A stretch of 18,809 nucleotides of DNA from Mycobacteriaceae bacterium (GTDB taxonomy: Bacteria; Actinomycetota; Actinomycetes; Mycobacteriales; Mycobacteriaceae): positions 1 through 18,809 of the forward strand of contig JAFAWC010000284.1 of NCBI GenBank assembly GCA_019242135.1, written 5' to 3'. The position numbers and the translations under genes are program-made. Shown piece after piece: positions 1 to 7,418 of the stretch (position 1 is its first letter; every line of letters begins with the position of its first letter). Under the pieces are notes generated by a model, which saw nothing but the letters and a program-made list of their open reading frames with translations, did not search any database and was not told where the DNA came from.

Positions 1-497
1 GACTGCACCGCGACGGAGCCGGGGTCGTGTCCCCCGGGCGCGCCGGGGGTCAGGGTGTTGGCACCGTCGGCCACGACCAACACACCGATCGCGGCGCCGG
101 AGTCATCGAGAAGCGACCGCAGCTGCGCCCCGCGCCGAATCGCGTCATCGGCGCTGTGCTGGCTTGCGAAAACTTGCACCTCCGCGCTCGCGGAGGCTTG
201 AACCGCACCACGCACCCACGCGGTGATCAGCGCGCTCAACGGCAAGTCACCGGCCTCATCGGCGCCCGGCGACAGGCCGACCGCGAGATCCACGCCGTAC
301 CCGGCGAAGGTCCCCACAGCCCCGGAGCTGACCACCTCGTCGACCGGGCCGACACCGATGGCCAGCCAGTGTCGGGGAAGCGCGCTCGCCGCGGCGAACA
401 CGGCCTGCCGCAGGTCGGCCACCTCGGTGGCCGCGGCACCGGCCAGCTGCGGCACGAGCACCGGCGCCGAGGGCACGAGTGCGATGACCGACAACAT
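1..497 (-). CDS. Rv2728c-like conserved protein, 5' part only
   Basis: The minus strand is open from an ATG at 497 to the window edge, giving the first 165 residues of a protein that continues outside. It begins [20 protein letters not shown] and carries a [16 protein letters not shown] segment. I match it from memory to Rv2728c, an uncharacterised actinobacterial protein. Its start resembles the class III extradiol dioxygenase (LigB) fold, but I see no diagnostic metal ligands in this part, so no reaction is assigned. A GAGGAAG Shine-Dalgarno sequence lies about 9 nt upstream of the ATG. In M. tuberculosis the gene sits beside miaA and dapF, which would lie to the left of this window. It is divergent from the DUF349 gene, with 145 bp between them. 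The reading frame is secure; the function is not. Confidence 0.82.
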   Translation of the reverse strand, partial: MLSVIALVPSAPVLVPQLAGAAATEVADLRQAVFAAASALPRHWLAIGVGPVDEVVSSGAVGTFAGYGVDLAVGLSPGADEAGDLPLSALITAWVRGAVQASASAEVQVFASQHSADDAIRRGAQLRSLLDDSGAAIGVLVVADGANTLTPGAPGGHDPGSVAVQ

Positions 498-577
498 CAG
501 CTACGACTTCCTCGGGAGTGGTCGAACGCGGGGGCAATCAACTCGGCGACCTGCTTCAATAGCGAGGTCGGGATTGA

Positions 578-589
578 CGATAGCTATCG
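578..589. promoter_or_regulatory. 12-bp perfect palindrome in divergent intergenic region
   Basis: CGATAGCTATCG is a perfect palindrome inside the 145-bp gap between the Rv2728c-like gene and the DUF349 gene. TTGACG (574-579) overlaps its left edge, and the AT-rich centre could serve as a -10 element on either strand. It could be a repressor site or simply a divergent promoter core. No known regulator is recognised. Confidence 0.3.
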
Positions 590-642
590 GGCGCCGCGGT
601 GCGCGGCAGGTGGGCGGGCTCCGGCCCGCGGAGGTGCACGAG

Positions 643-2013
643 ATGACGGAAAGCGATGCCAGGCCGGAGGCGGAAGGCCGCCGACATCCAACACCGGAGG
701 CGGAAGGCCGCCGACATCAAACGCCCGCGCGGCCGGTGCCCAAGCCGGGACCGGTGCGTTCGGCGAGGCGACCGGGGCTTTCGGTTGCCGCCGGCAGTGA
801 TCCCCACCGATTCGGGCGGGTGGACCCCGACGGCACCGTCTGGCTCATCACCGGCTCCGGTGAACGGGTCGTCGGGTCCTGGCAGGCCGGTGACCCGGAG
901 GCGGCGTACGCCCATTTCGGCCGCCGCTACGAGGACCTGTGCACCGAGGTGGAGTTACTCGAGCGGCGGCTCGCGTCCGGCACCGGCGATGCCCGCAAGA
1001 TCCGCTCCTCAGCGGCCGCCCTGCACGAGAGTCTGGCCACCGCCGCGGTACTAGGTGATGTCGACGCGATCGCCTTGCGGCTCGGCACAATCCGCGAGCA
1101 CGCCGACGAGATCGCACATGCCGAGAAGGCCCGCCGGGACGAGCATCGGTCAGCGCAGGTCGCGCGCAAGGAGGCGTTGGCGGCTGAAGCCGAAGAGCTG
1201 GCGGCGAATTCGGTTCAGTGGAAGGCTGCAGGCGACCGGCTGCGTTCAATCCTCGAGGAGTGGCGCACGATCACCGGTGTCGACCGCAAGACCGACGAGG
1301 CGTTGTGGAAACGGTATTCGGCGGCCCGCGAAACGTTCAACCGAAGGCGCGGTTCGCATTTCGCCGAACTCGACCGCGACCGTGCCAGTGCCCGTCAGGT
1401 CAAGGAGGGGTTGTGCGAGCGCGCCGAGGAGCTCGCCGGTTCGACCGACTGGGCCGCAACAGCGGCGGTGTTCCGCCAGTTGCTCACCGAGTGGAAGGCA
1501 GCGGGTCGGGCGGCGAAGGACGTCGACGACGCGTTGTGGCGGCGGTTTAAGGCCGCGCAGGATGGGTTCTTCACCGCCCGCAACGCCGTCACCGCCGAGC
1601 GGGACGCCGAACTGCACGCCAACGTCGCCGCCAAAGAGCAGCTGCTGACCAGGGCCGAGAAACTCGACACGGGCGACCCCGACGCGGCGCGAGCCGAGTT
1701 GCGGTCCATCGCGGCGAAGTGGGATGAGATCGGCAAGGTGCCGCGTGACCGTGTGGCTGAGTTGGAGCGCAGGCTTCGGGCAGTGGAGAAACGGGTGCGC
1801 GAGGCGGCCAGCTCGGACTGGAGCGATCCGCAGGCCGAGCAGCGCGCAGAGCAATTCCGTTCCCGTGCCGAGCAATTCGAGCTTCAGGCCGAAAAGGCGG
1901 CGGCGGCTGGCCGGATGGCAGAGGCGGATAAGGCACGCGCCAGCGCATTGCAGTGGCAGGAGTGGGCGCAAGCCGCTGCCGGTGCGCTGGAAAGGAAGCG
2001 CCAGCCGCGCTAG
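643..2013 (+). CDS. DUF349 helical-repeat protein (Rv2731-like)
   Basis: A 456-residue protein. The frame is open further upstream, but the ATG at 643 has a clear GGAGGT (630-635) 7 nt before it, so I start there. The N-terminus is disordered and rich in Pro, Arg and Glu, with a tandem 10-residue repeat (about residues 8-27). Next comes a short globular part with [15 protein letters not shown] and [14 protein letters not shown]. From about residue 187 to 400 there are three DUF349 units, recognisable by W-K-x-A-G, LW-x-R(F/Y)-x-A and F-x-x-R patterns, followed by a charged Ala/Glu/Gln-rich coiled-coil tail. DUF349 has no established biochemical role. It is probably cytoplasmic, as no signal peptide or membrane segment is seen. 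Its stop overlaps by 4 nt the stop of the convergent membrane-protein gene. Confidence 0.88.
   Translation: MTESDARPEAEGRRHPTPEAEGRRHQTPARPVPKPGPVRSARRPGLSVAAGSDPHRFGRVDPDGTVWLITGSGERVVGSWQAGDPEAAYAHFGRRYEDLCTEVELLERRLASGTGDARKIRSSAAALHESLATAAVLGDVDAIALRLGTIREHADEIAHAEKARRDEHRSAQVARKEALAAEAEELAANSVQWKAAGDRLRSILEEWRTITGVDRKTDEALWKRYSAARETFNRRRGSHFAELDRDRASARQVKEGLCERAEELAGSTDWAATAAVFRQLLTEWKAAGRAAKDVDDALWRRFKAAQDGFFTARNAVTAERDAELHANVAAKEQLLTRAEKLDTGDPDAARAELRSIAAKWDEIGKVPRDRVAELERRLRAVEKRVREAASSDWSDPQAEQRAEQFRSRAEQFELQAEKAAAAGRMAEADKARASALQWQEWAQAAAGALERKRQPR
664..723 (+). repeat. Two tandem 30-bp units inside the DUF349 gene
   Basis: Two adjacent 30-bp units (664-693 and 694-723) share their first 25 bases and differ at only two or three bases near the end. 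Each encodes [10 protein letters not shown] or [10 protein letters not shown], and each contains a GGCGG-AAGG-CCGCC inverted repeat. The period is a multiple of three, so gain or loss of units would keep the frame. Confidence 0.9.
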
Positions 2014-2600
2014 CGCTGGTCGGCGTCGCCGTCGGGATCTTCGCCCAGGCTCTCGAGCAGGTTCTTGGACTGGCGGTCGGCCGCCGCACGGCGGCGTTCC
2101 TCTTCGGCCGCCAGCTGAACAGCGGTGCGGCTCCAGACCACTCGCGCCCAGTGAAATGTCAGCAAAATTACCGCGATCCATGCGACGATCAGCCCGATTC
2201 CCGGCCCGGGGTGACCGCTGCCTGCTGTCTGCCGCGACCACACCGCGAACATGCCTTCCACACACGCCACCGCAGATCCGGCGAGGGCGATCCAGGCCAG
2301 TGCCCACCGCCGGGTCAGCAGGGCGAGCATCGAGAAACCGACGCTGAACACCAGTGCCATCCATGTGAACACACGGGACGGTATCCCGATCGCAGCCTTG
2401 GTCGCGGCCGACCCCCCGATCAGCGCGTCGAAGCCCCGCGCGTCGCCGGCATGTGGCAACGCGAACGAGCCAAGTAGCACGAAGACGAGGAACGCGACGA
2501 CTAATGCCCTTGCACCCGGCTGGATTTCGCGAGCCACTCGCCGTTCGGCGGCGTCGATGTCTTTCTTGAACGCCTCGAAGTCGCGGTTGTCGGTGCTCAC
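2010..2600 (-). CDS. Conserved four-helix membrane protein (Rv2732c-like)
   Basis: A 196-residue integral membrane protein. The start is a GTG at 2600, only 4 nt after the miaB stop, so it is probably translated from the miaB transcript. The first 28 residues are charged and amphipathic. Four hydrophobic segments follow, at about residues 32-49, 77-96, 99-121 and 133-151. The C-terminal tail is cytoplasmic-like and strongly charged ([14 protein letters not shown]), and the protein ends acidic. No catalytic motif is visible. By position and character it matches Rv2732c, a mycobacterial membrane protein whose role I cannot state. Its last 4 nt overlap the convergent DUF349 gene, leaving no room for an ordinary terminator between them. 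Confidence 0.85.
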   Translation of the reverse strand: MSTDNRDFEAFKKDIDAAERRVAREIQPGARALVVAFLVFVLLGSFALPHAGDARGFDALIGGSAATKAAIGIPSRVFTWMALVFSVGFSMLALLTRRWALAWIALAGSAVACVEGMFAVWSRQTAGSGHPGPGIGLIVAWIAVILLTFHWARVVWSRTAVQLAAEEERRRAAADRQSKNLLESLGEDPDGDADQR

Positions 2601-2604
2601 CGGG

Positions 2605-4098
2605 TTATTTCTCTTCGCCCGAACGGCTCATCGACGCCCCGACACGGGGCAGGCCCAGTCCGACGGACCGCGGGCGCCGGCCGGCTTCGTGGGCGTCGCC
2701 TGCCCGAGTCCGCCGGTGGTCCACCAGGGTGCCGTCGGCGATCAAGAAGTGCGGCGCCGCGTCGGTGACGACCGCGGTGACGACGTCGCCCGGGCGGATA
2801 CTCGCGTCGCCGGGCGCAAAGTGCACGAGTCGGCCGTCGCGGGCGCGCCCGCTCATCCGGAAGGTGCGGGCGTCCTTGCGGCCCTCCCCGACGGCCACCA
2901 GCAGCTCGACGGTCTGACCCAGTTTGGCGCGGTTTTCGTCGAGCGAGATGCGCTCCTGCAGGCCGATCAGCCTTTCGTAGCGTTCCTGCACAACGTCTTT
3001 GGGCAGCTGACCGGGCATGGCGGCGGCCGGGGTTCCCGGACGCTTCGAGTATTGGAAAGTAAACGCGCTGGTGAAGCGGGCGGACTCGACCACATCGAGG
3101 GTGGCGGCGAAATCGTCCTCGGTTTCGCCGGGGAACCCGACGATCAGATCGGTGGTGATCGCGGCGTGCGGCATCGCGGCGCGCACGCGGTCGATGATGC
3201 CCAGGTAGCGCTCCGCCCGGTACGACCTGCGCATCGCGCGCAGTATGCGGTCGGAACCGGACTGCAACGGCATGTGCAGTGCAGGGCACACATTCGTTGT
3301 TTCGGCCATGGCGTCGATGACGTCGTCGGTGAACTCCGCCGGATGCGGCGACGTGAACCGGACTCGCTCCAGCCCGTCGATGCGCCCACAGGCGCGCAGC
3401 AGCGACGCGAATGCGCCACGGTCGCGGGCGAGTCGCGGGTCGGCGAACGACACTCCGTAGGCGTTGACGTTCTGGCCGAGCAGCGTGACTTCGAGCACGC
3501 CCTGGTCGACGAGCGAGGCGACCTCCGCGAGGATGTCATCGGGACTGCGGTCGACTTCCTTGCCGCGCAGCGACGGCACTATGCAGAAGGTGCAGCTGTT
3601 GTTACAGCCGACGGATATGGAAACCCAAGCAGCATAGGCGGATTCGCGCGCTGCAGGCAACGCTGAGGGGAACTCCTCAAGGGCTTCGGCGATCTCGACC
3701 TGAGCAGACTGGTTGTGCCGGGCGCGCTCGAGCAGGACCGGCAGCGCCCCGATGTTGTGGGTGCCGAACACGACGTCGACCCACGGCGCCTTGTCCAGCA
3801 CCGCTTGGCGGTCCATCTGTGCCAGGCAGCCGCCGACGGCGATCTGCATGCGCGGCTCGCGTTGCTTTCGCGGCGCAAGGTGGCTGAGGTTCCCGTAGAG
3901 CTTGTTGTCGGCGTTCTCACGGACGGCGCAGGTGTTGAATACCACGACGTCGGCCTCGGCGCCCTCGTCGGCCCGGACGTAGCCGGCCGCGTCCAGCAGC
4001 CCGGCGAGGCGCTCGGAGTCGTGCACGTTCATCTGGCAGCCGTACGTGCGGACCTGGTAGGTCCGGGCTGCGAGAGGAGATGCGGTCGTCCGGGTCAC
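2605..4098 (-). CDS. miaB: tRNA-2-methylthio-N6-isopentenyladenosine synthase MiaB
   Basis: A 497-residue radical-SAM methylthiotransferase that adds the methylthio group to i6A37 of tRNAs reading UNN codons. The N-terminal MTTase domain has the three auxiliary-cluster cysteines: C21 (TYGCQMN), C57 (FNTCAVRE) and C91 (GGCLAQ). The radical-SAM cluster is C165-x3-C169-x2-C172 (GCNNSCTFC). A TRAM-like RNA-binding domain lies at about residues 385-450 (LGQTVELLV to PHFLIADG). The C-terminal tail is basic. I use the GTG at 4098. No Shine-Dalgarno is present, but a TACCAT box ends 6 nt upstream, which fits a leaderless start. The downstream membrane protein is only 4 nt away. In mycobacteria the partner prenyltransferase miaA lies nearby; here it would be beyond the left edge. 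Confidence 0.96.
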   Translation of the reverse strand: MTRTTASPLAARTYQVRTYGCQMNVHDSERLAGLLDAAGYVRADEGAEADVVVFNTCAVRENADNKLYGNLSHLAPRKQREPRMQIAVGGCLAQMDRQAVLDKAPWVDVVFGTHNIGALPVLLERARHNQSAQVEIAEALEEFPSALPAARESAYAAWVSISVGCNNSCTFCIVPSLRGKEVDRSPDDILAEVASLVDQGVLEVTLLGQNVNAYGVSFADPRLARDRGAFASLLRACGRIDGLERVRFTSPHPAEFTDDVIDAMAETTNVCPALHMPLQSGSDRILRAMRRSYRAERYLGIIDRVRAAMPHAAITTDLIVGFPGETEDDFAATLDVVESARFTSAFTFQYSKRPGTPAAAMPGQLPKDVVQERYERLIGLQERISLDENRAKLGQTVELLVAVGEGRKDARTFRMSGRARDGRLVHFAPGDASIRPGDVVTAVVTDAAPHFLIADGTLVDHRRTRAGDAHEAGRRPRSVGLGLPRVGASMSRSGEEK

Positions 4099-4104
4099 AT
4101 GCCC

Positions 4105-4110
4105 ATGGTA
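4105..4110 (-). promoter_or_regulatory. Candidate -10 box for leaderless miaB
   Basis: TACCAT on the minus strand matches the mycobacterial TAnnnT -10 pattern. It ends 6 nt before the GTG at 4098, so transcription would start at or near the start codon. No clear -35 is seen. Confidence 0.4.
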
Positions 4111-4165
4111 CGGAGGAGCGAGAGCCGAAAATCGATGACCGGGGTTGGGCTGAATGTTCGCTGGG

Positions 4166-4193
4166 TAGGGTCACCCCCATGCCCTGCGGGGTG
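4166..4193 (+). promoter_or_regulatory. Candidate gluB promoter and leader hairpin
   Basis: TAGGGT at 4166-4171 fits a TAnnnT -10 box about 60 nt before gluB. Immediately downstream, CACCCC (4172-4177) and GGGGTG (4188-4193) can form a 6-bp stem with a 10-nt loop. This could be a leader structure or an operator. The evidence is pattern only. Confidence 0.25.
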
Positions 4194-4232
4194 TCATGAA
4201 GGACGTCGGCATGAGCAGTCGAGGAGAGATCG

Positions 4233-5033
4233 ATGCGTTTGAGGCCCTTCCGTCTGGCCGCAGCCCTCGCGCTCCTGCTCGTGTTCGTGCTGTCCGGCTG
4301 TGGCGGCAATGCTCGCAGGCTCGCGATTGGGGTGAAGTTCGACGAGCCGGGGCTCAGCGTCAAACAGCCCGATGGTTCGATGACGGGCTTCGATATCGAC
4401 GTGGCGAAGTATGTCGCGGAGCAGCTTGGATACAAACTCGACCAGATCGAGTGGAAGGAGGCGCCAACCGGGCAGCGAGAAGCGCTGATCCAGGATGGCC
4501 AGGTCACCTACCTTGTCAGCACGTACTCGATCACGCCGGAACGCAAACAAAAGGTTGGCTTCGCGGGGCCGTACTTTCAGACCGGCCAGAGCCTTTTGGT
4601 GCGCGAGGACGACACCGACATCGTCGGTCCCCAATCGCTGACCGGTAACAAGAGGGTGTGTTCGGTGACGGGATCGACTCCAGCGCAGCGGATCAAGGAT
4701 AAGTACCCGGACGTGCAGCTGCAGCTCTACGACACCTATTCGGCGTGTGTCGAAGCCCTGACGAACGGCACGGTCGAAGCCGTGAGCACCGACGCCGTGA
4801 TCCTCGCGGGGTTTGCCGCACAGAACCCCGGCAAGATGAAGATTGTGGGCCAACCGTTCTCGCGTGAGCTCTACGGCATCGGACTGGCCAAGGAGAACAA
4901 CGAGCTTCGGGGCAAGATCGACGATGCACTGCAAAAGATGATCGACAGCGGCCAGTGGCAGGCGGCGTTCGACAAGAACCTCGGCCCCTCGGGCTACAAG
5001 CCGCCACCGCCGCCGCGGATCGAGCGCTACTGA
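4233..5033 (+). CDS. gluB: Glutamate-type ABC transporter substrate-binding lipoprotein (GluB-like)
   Basis: A 266-residue extracytoplasmic solute-binding protein of the SBP_bac_3 family, most like actinobacterial GluB. The ATG has a strong GAGGAG (4221-4226) 6 nt upstream. A lipoprotein signal (basic MRLRPFR, hydrophobic core, LSGC lipobox with C23) predicts membrane anchoring. The family pattern is clear: GFDIDVAKYVAEQLG, ERKQKVGFAGPY (about 103-114), VTGSTPA (145-151) and STDAVIL (about 185-191). Two cysteines, C143 and C172, could form a disulfide. The tail is Pro-rich. No permease (gluC, gluD) or ATPase (gluA) gene is next to it, whereas related genomes carry gluABCD near recX. It may serve a distant transporter or act as a sensor. 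Substrate specificity is inferred from family likeness. Confidence 0.88.
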   Translation: MRLRPFRLAAALALLLVFVLSGCGGNARRLAIGVKFDEPGLSVKQPDGSMTGFDIDVAKYVAEQLGYKLDQIEWKEAPTGQREALIQDGQVTYLVSTYSITPERKQKVGFAGPYFQTGQSLLVREDDTDIVGPQSLTGNKRVCSVTGSTPAQRIKDKYPDVQLQLYDTYSACVEALTNGTVEAVSTDAVILAGFAAQNPGKMKIVGQPFSRELYGIGLAKENNELRGKIDDALQKMIDSGQWQAAFDKNLGPSGYKPPPPPRIERY

Positions 5034-5037
5034 TCCG
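5016..5037 (+). terminator. Hairpin across the gluB stop codon, possible terminator
   Basis: CGGATC (5016-5021) and GATCCG (5032-5037) form a perfect 6-bp stem with a 10-nt loop spanning the gluB stop codon. A short T run (5062-5065) follows about 24 nt later. The 38-bp gap between the convergent gluB and vapC holds nothing else recognisable. Confidence 0.25.
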
Positions 5038-5071
5038 AGCCGGCCGACGTGCTGTGGGTACTTTTCCTCCT

Positions 5072-5455
5072 CTATCGGGGAACACACGTGATCGGGCACA
5101 GCGCGTGGCCGGTATTACTCAGCCGGGCATCTGCCGTCACGAGCGCGCAGCCGAGGTTCTCGGCCAAAGCGACATAACTGGCGTCGTATGCGGAGAAGTT
5201 GTCCCTGAGTTGCCAGATGCGCTCGAACAGGCCGTAAACCGGGTAGCGAGTGACACCAAGGCGGCGCCACACTTCGAGCGCATTCCACCCGTCGGTTGCG
5301 TGCAGGTTTTCGCGCCGGACTAGCCGCCGCAGTCCACTCGCAACTTCAGAATCGATGAGGTGGGGGCCATGCAGGCGTTCGTCAGCAAGTAATTGTCGTG
5401 CGGGCCCGTCGTTCAGCAGAGCCGATAGCGCGGCCGAGGCGTCGACCACGATCAT
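5072..5455 (-). CDS. vapC: VapC-family PIN-domain toxin ribonuclease
   Basis: A 127-residue PIN-domain protein, the usual VapC length. The four acidic residues expected at the metal site are present: D5 (MIVVDAS), E37 (DSEVAS), D91 ([10 protein letters not shown]) and D109 (VTADARL). VapC toxins are Mg2+-dependent endoribonucleases that cleave tRNA or rRNA; the RNA target here cannot be told from sequence. Its ATG overlaps the stop of vapB by 3 nt (ATGA arrangement), so the two are translationally coupled, antitoxin first. The frame is intact, so the toxin is probably functional. The pair lies between gluB and recX, a place where other actinobacteria carry glutamate-transporter genes, which suggests acquisition by transfer. 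Confidence 0.93.
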   Translation of the reverse strand: MIVVDASAALSALLNDGPARQLLADERLHGPHLIDSEVASGLRRLVRRENLHATDGWNALEVWRRLGVTRYPVYGLFERIWQLRDNFSAYDASYVALAENLGCALVTADARLSNTGHALCPITCVPR

Positions 5456-5673
5456 CGATCAGCGCGCTCGGCGTCGACGGCGCGGACCAGCGCGCCAGCA
5501 TCGATGCCAAGATCAGGCAGGTCGCCCAGCAGCGCGGGATTGTCTGCGCGGCGAGAAGCCTCCGTGAGTTCCTGCACGGCAATCGCCGAAACGGAGGACT
5601 GGGCGCGCGCGGCGAGGCGTTCCAGTCGCTGCACGACCTCGTCCGGAACATTGCGCAGATAGAGCGTCTTCAT
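5452..5673 (-). CDS. vapB: VapB-family antitoxin (ribbon-helix-helix)
   Basis: A 73-residue protein opening with a ribbon-helix-helix pattern: strand [10 protein letters not shown], helix [15 protein letters not shown], then [16 protein letters not shown]. This is typical of VapB/FitA antitoxins, which dimerise, bind their own promoter and neutralise VapC with the C-terminal tail (about residues 45-73, [11 protein letters not shown]). The ATG at 5673 has no Shine-Dalgarno. A TAGCAT box ends 6 nt upstream, fitting a leaderless mRNA. The upstream 40 bp are markedly AT-rich for this genome and contain palindromes that would be the autoregulatory operator. Its stop overlaps the vapC start. Confidence 0.9.
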   Translation of the reverse strand: MKTLYLRNVPDEVVQRLERLAARAQSSVSAIAVQELTEASRRADNPALLGDLPDLGIDAGALVRAVDAERADR

Positions 5674-5674
5674 A

Positions 5675-5709
5675 GCAATATGCTAGCAAATTGCTTGCTT
5701 AATGCTAGC
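5675..5709 (-). promoter_or_regulatory. vapBC promoter with palindromic operator
   Basis: GCAATATGCTAGCAAATTGC (5675-5694) is a 20-bp palindrome with one mismatched pair. TGCTAGC occurs at 5681-5687 and again at 5703-5709, 22 bp (two helical turns) apart. The minus-strand TAGCAT at 5680-5685, a -10-like box 6 nt before the vapB ATG, lies inside the palindrome, so a bound VapBC complex would block RNA polymerase. Autoregulation is known for the family; this particular site is inferred. Confidence 0.6.
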
Positions 5710-5724
5710 CATCGGCTCCCCGAG

Positions 5725-6243
5725 CTATATCCGCCGCCGTTCCAGCTCCAGCGCCAGCTCCGTGCGCACGACCTCGAAGCACAGCGTTTCGTTGTAGCCC
5801 CGCCGCGCCAGCATCCCCACCAGCCGTCGCGCCACCTTGGCCTGATCGCCGTCGAGGTTCTCCCGCCGCAATCGGGTCTGCACCAGCCTGGCCGCACGGC
5901 CGTACTCGGCCGGCGCGTCAATGCCGCCCAGCGCCGCGTCGATGACGTCGTTGTCGACACCCTTTGTCCGCAACTCGGCCGCCAACGCTCGCTTGCCCTT
6001 TCCGGCGTTCGCCCGCCGGCCCTGCACCCACTGCTCGGCGAAATCGGCGTCGTTGATCAAACCAACCTCACCAAGGCGGTCGAGCACCTTCGCGCTGACC
6101 GCGTCGGGATAGCCGCGTTTCGTCAGCTGCCCGGCGAGTTCGGCCCGGGTACGAGCCCGCGCGGTGAGCAGGCGCAGACACAGCGCGCGCGCCTGCTCCT
6201 CACGCTTTTCAGAAGTCGACGGGGGCGGGCAAGACGTCGTCAT
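5725..6243 (-). CDS. recX: Recombination regulator RecX
   Basis: A 172-residue all-helical RecX protein that binds RecA filaments and damps RecA activity. It has the three-helix repeats typical of the family: [28 protein letters not shown], then [25 protein letters not shown] and [24 protein letters not shown]. The C-terminal part has [21 protein letters not shown]. The ATG at 6243 lies inside recA, giving a 35-nt overlap in a different frame, an arrangement I recall for mycobacterial recA-recX. The two are therefore cotranscribed and coupled, and recX should be DNA-damage inducible with recA. The length is normal and no defect is seen. Confidence 0.95.
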   Translation of the reverse strand: MTTSCPPPSTSEKREEQARALCLRLLTARARTRAELAGQLTKRGYPDAVSAKVLDRLGEVGLINDADFAEQWVQGRRANAGKGKRALAAELRTKGVDNDVIDAALGGIDAPAEYGRAARLVQTRLRRENLDGDQAKVARRLVGMLARRGYNETLCFEVVRTELALELERRRI

Positions 6244-7249
6244 CGGTCACCACGGCGCCAATACCGAGCTTCTCCTTGATCTTCTTCTCGATCTCGTTGG
6301 CCACATCGATGTTCTCCAGCAGGAACGTGCGGGCGTTCTCCTTGCCCTGTCCCAGCTGCTCACCCTCGTAGGTGAACCACGAGCCGGACTTGCGGATGAA
6401 GCCCTGCTCGACACCCATGTCGATCAGCGAGCCCTCCTTGCTGATGCCCTTGCCGTAGAGGATGTCGAACTCCGCCTGTTTGAACGGGGAGGCCACCTTG
6501 TTCTTGACGACCTTGACCCGGGTCCGGTTACCGACCGCATCGGTTCCGTCCTTCAGCGTCTCAATTCTCCTGACGTCCAAGCGAACTGAGGCATAGAACT
6601 TCAAAGCCTTTCCGCCCGTTGTGGTTTCCGGCGAGCCGAACATCACACCGATTTTTTCCCGCAGCTGGTTGATAAAGATCGCGGTAGTACCCGAATTACT
6701 CAGCGCGCCAGTCATTTTCCGCAGCGCCTGGCTCATCAGCCGGGCCTGCAGACCGACATGGCTGTCCCCCATTTCGCCCTCGATCTCGGCGCGCGGCACC
6801 AACGCCGCCACCGAGTCGATGACGAGGATGTCCAGCGCGCCGGACCGGATCAGCATGTCGGCGATCTCCAGCGCCTGCTCACCGGTGTCGGGCTGAGACA
6901 CCAGTAGCGAGTCGGTGTCCACGCCGAGCTTCTTGGCGTATTCGGGGTCCAGTGCGTGCTCGGCGTCGATGAACGCCGCGATGCCGCCGGCGGCCTGGGC
7001 GTTGGCCACCGCATGCAGCGCCACGGTGGTCTTACCCGAGGACTCCGGGCCGTAGATCTCGACGATCCGGCCACGTGGGAGTCCGCCGATGCCCAGCGCC
7101 ACGTCCAGCGCGATCGAGCCGGTGGGGATGACGGAGATCGGCTGGCGCACCTCGTCGCCGAGGCGCATCACCGAACCTTTGCCGAAACTCTTCTCGATCT
7201 GGCCCATCGCCAGCTCGAGGGCCTTATCGCGGTCAGGGGCCTGCGTCAT
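6209..7249 (-). CDS. recA: Recombinase RecA, intein-free
   Basis: A 346-residue RecA, the ATP-dependent strand-exchange protein and co-protease for LexA. Walker A is GPESSGKT at residues 67-74; the LVIDSVAAL Walker B strand, the MSQALRKM loop and the [30 protein letters not shown]2 region are all present. The C-terminus is the usual acidic tail. The coding sequence is continuous: [12 protein letters not shown] stands where M. tuberculosis RecA carries an intein, and the Walker A segment is also uninterrupted. ATG at 7249 has GAGAGG 8 nt upstream. recX overlaps its 3' end by 35 nt. Two promoters lie in the 170 bp upstream (LexA-type and PafBC-type), described separately. Confidence 0.99.
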   Translation of the reverse strand: MTQAPDRDKALELAMGQIEKSFGKGSVMRLGDEVRQPISVIPTGSIALDVALGIGGLPRGRIVEIYGPESSGKTTVALHAVANAQAAGGIAAFIDAEHALDPEYAKKLGVDTDSLLVSQPDTGEQALEIADMLIRSGALDILVIDSVAALVPRAEIEGEMGDSHVGLQARLMSQALRKMTGALSNSGTTAIFINQLREKIGVMFGSPETTTGGKALKFYASVRLDVRRIETLKDGTDAVGNRTRVKVVKNKVASPFKQAEFDILYGKGISKEGSLIDMGVEQGFIRKSGSWFTYEGEQLGQGKENARTFLLENIDVANEIEKKIKEKLGIGAVVTDDDVLPAPVDF

Positions 7250-7282
7250 GAGTGATGCCTCTCTGAAGTAGTCGTGGTCGGT

Positions 7283-7300
7283 TGATCGAGGAATCGATCA
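7283..7300 (-). other. Stem-loop in the recA leader
   Basis: TGATCGA (7283-7289) and TCGATCA (7294-7300) are perfect 7-base arms around a 4-base loop. The element lies 33-51 nt upstream of the recA start and downstream of both predicted transcription starts, so it would be a hairpin in recA mRNA. Alternatively it is a DNA operator. Its role is unknown. Confidence 0.5.
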
Positions 7301-7310
7301 GTTGGCCGTG

Positions 7311-7333
7311 ACGCTAGCGGCAGGCACCGACAA
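7311..7333 (-). promoter_or_regulatory. recA SOS-independent damage promoter (PafBC/RecA-NDp type)
   Basis: The minus strand reads TTGTCGGTG (7333-7325), an 8-nt spacer, then TAGCGT (7316-7311). This is the RecA-NDp pattern described for LexA-independent DNA-damage genes of mycobacteria, driven through the activator PafBC. ClgR has also been reported to act at the recA promoter, and clgR lies in this window. The predicted transcription start is near 7304, about 55 nt before the ATG. Confidence 0.82.
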
Positions 7334-7370
7334 GTCGGTCTGACCAGCGTCTCTCCGCTGCACACCGACC

Positions 7371-7398
7371 ACATTAGACGAACAGGTGTTCGACTCAA
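7371..7398 (-). promoter_or_regulatory. recA LexA-controlled promoter with SOS box
   Basis: CGAACAGGTGTTCG (7379-7392) matches the mycobacterial LexA box CGAAC-N4-GTTCG exactly. On the minus strand it lies between TTGAGT (-35, 7398-7393) and TAATGT (-10, 7376-7371), with a 16-nt spacer. LexA binding would therefore occlude the promoter. It is upstream of the PafBC-type promoter, and together they give recA the two-promoter control known in mycobacteria. Confidence 0.85.
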
Positions 7399-7418
7399 GT
7401 TGACACGCCGCGCGGCGG

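Noticed and set aside
1246..2364. A 372-codon minus-strand open frame
   Set aside because: Antisense to the DUF349 gene and overlapping the membrane-protein gene in another frame; low-complexity Arg/Gly/Pro content.
2251..3666. A 471-codon plus-strand open frame
   Set aside because: It is antisense to miaB and the membrane-protein gene, shows no domain, and has the composition expected from high-GC antisense frames.
4099..4232. Remnant of gluA before gluB
   Set aside because: I translated and scanned this gap and found no ATPase motif or recognisable fragment; it looks like promoter and leader only.
4194..5099. A 301-codon minus-strand open frame
   Set aside because: Antisense to gluB, which has a lipobox, ribosome site and family motifs; the antisense protein has none.
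7311..7333. Reading this element as a plain SigA promoter
   Set aside because: The extended TTGTCGGTG-N8-TAGCGT layout has too short a spacer for SigA -35/-10 and matches the PafBC-dependent form instead.
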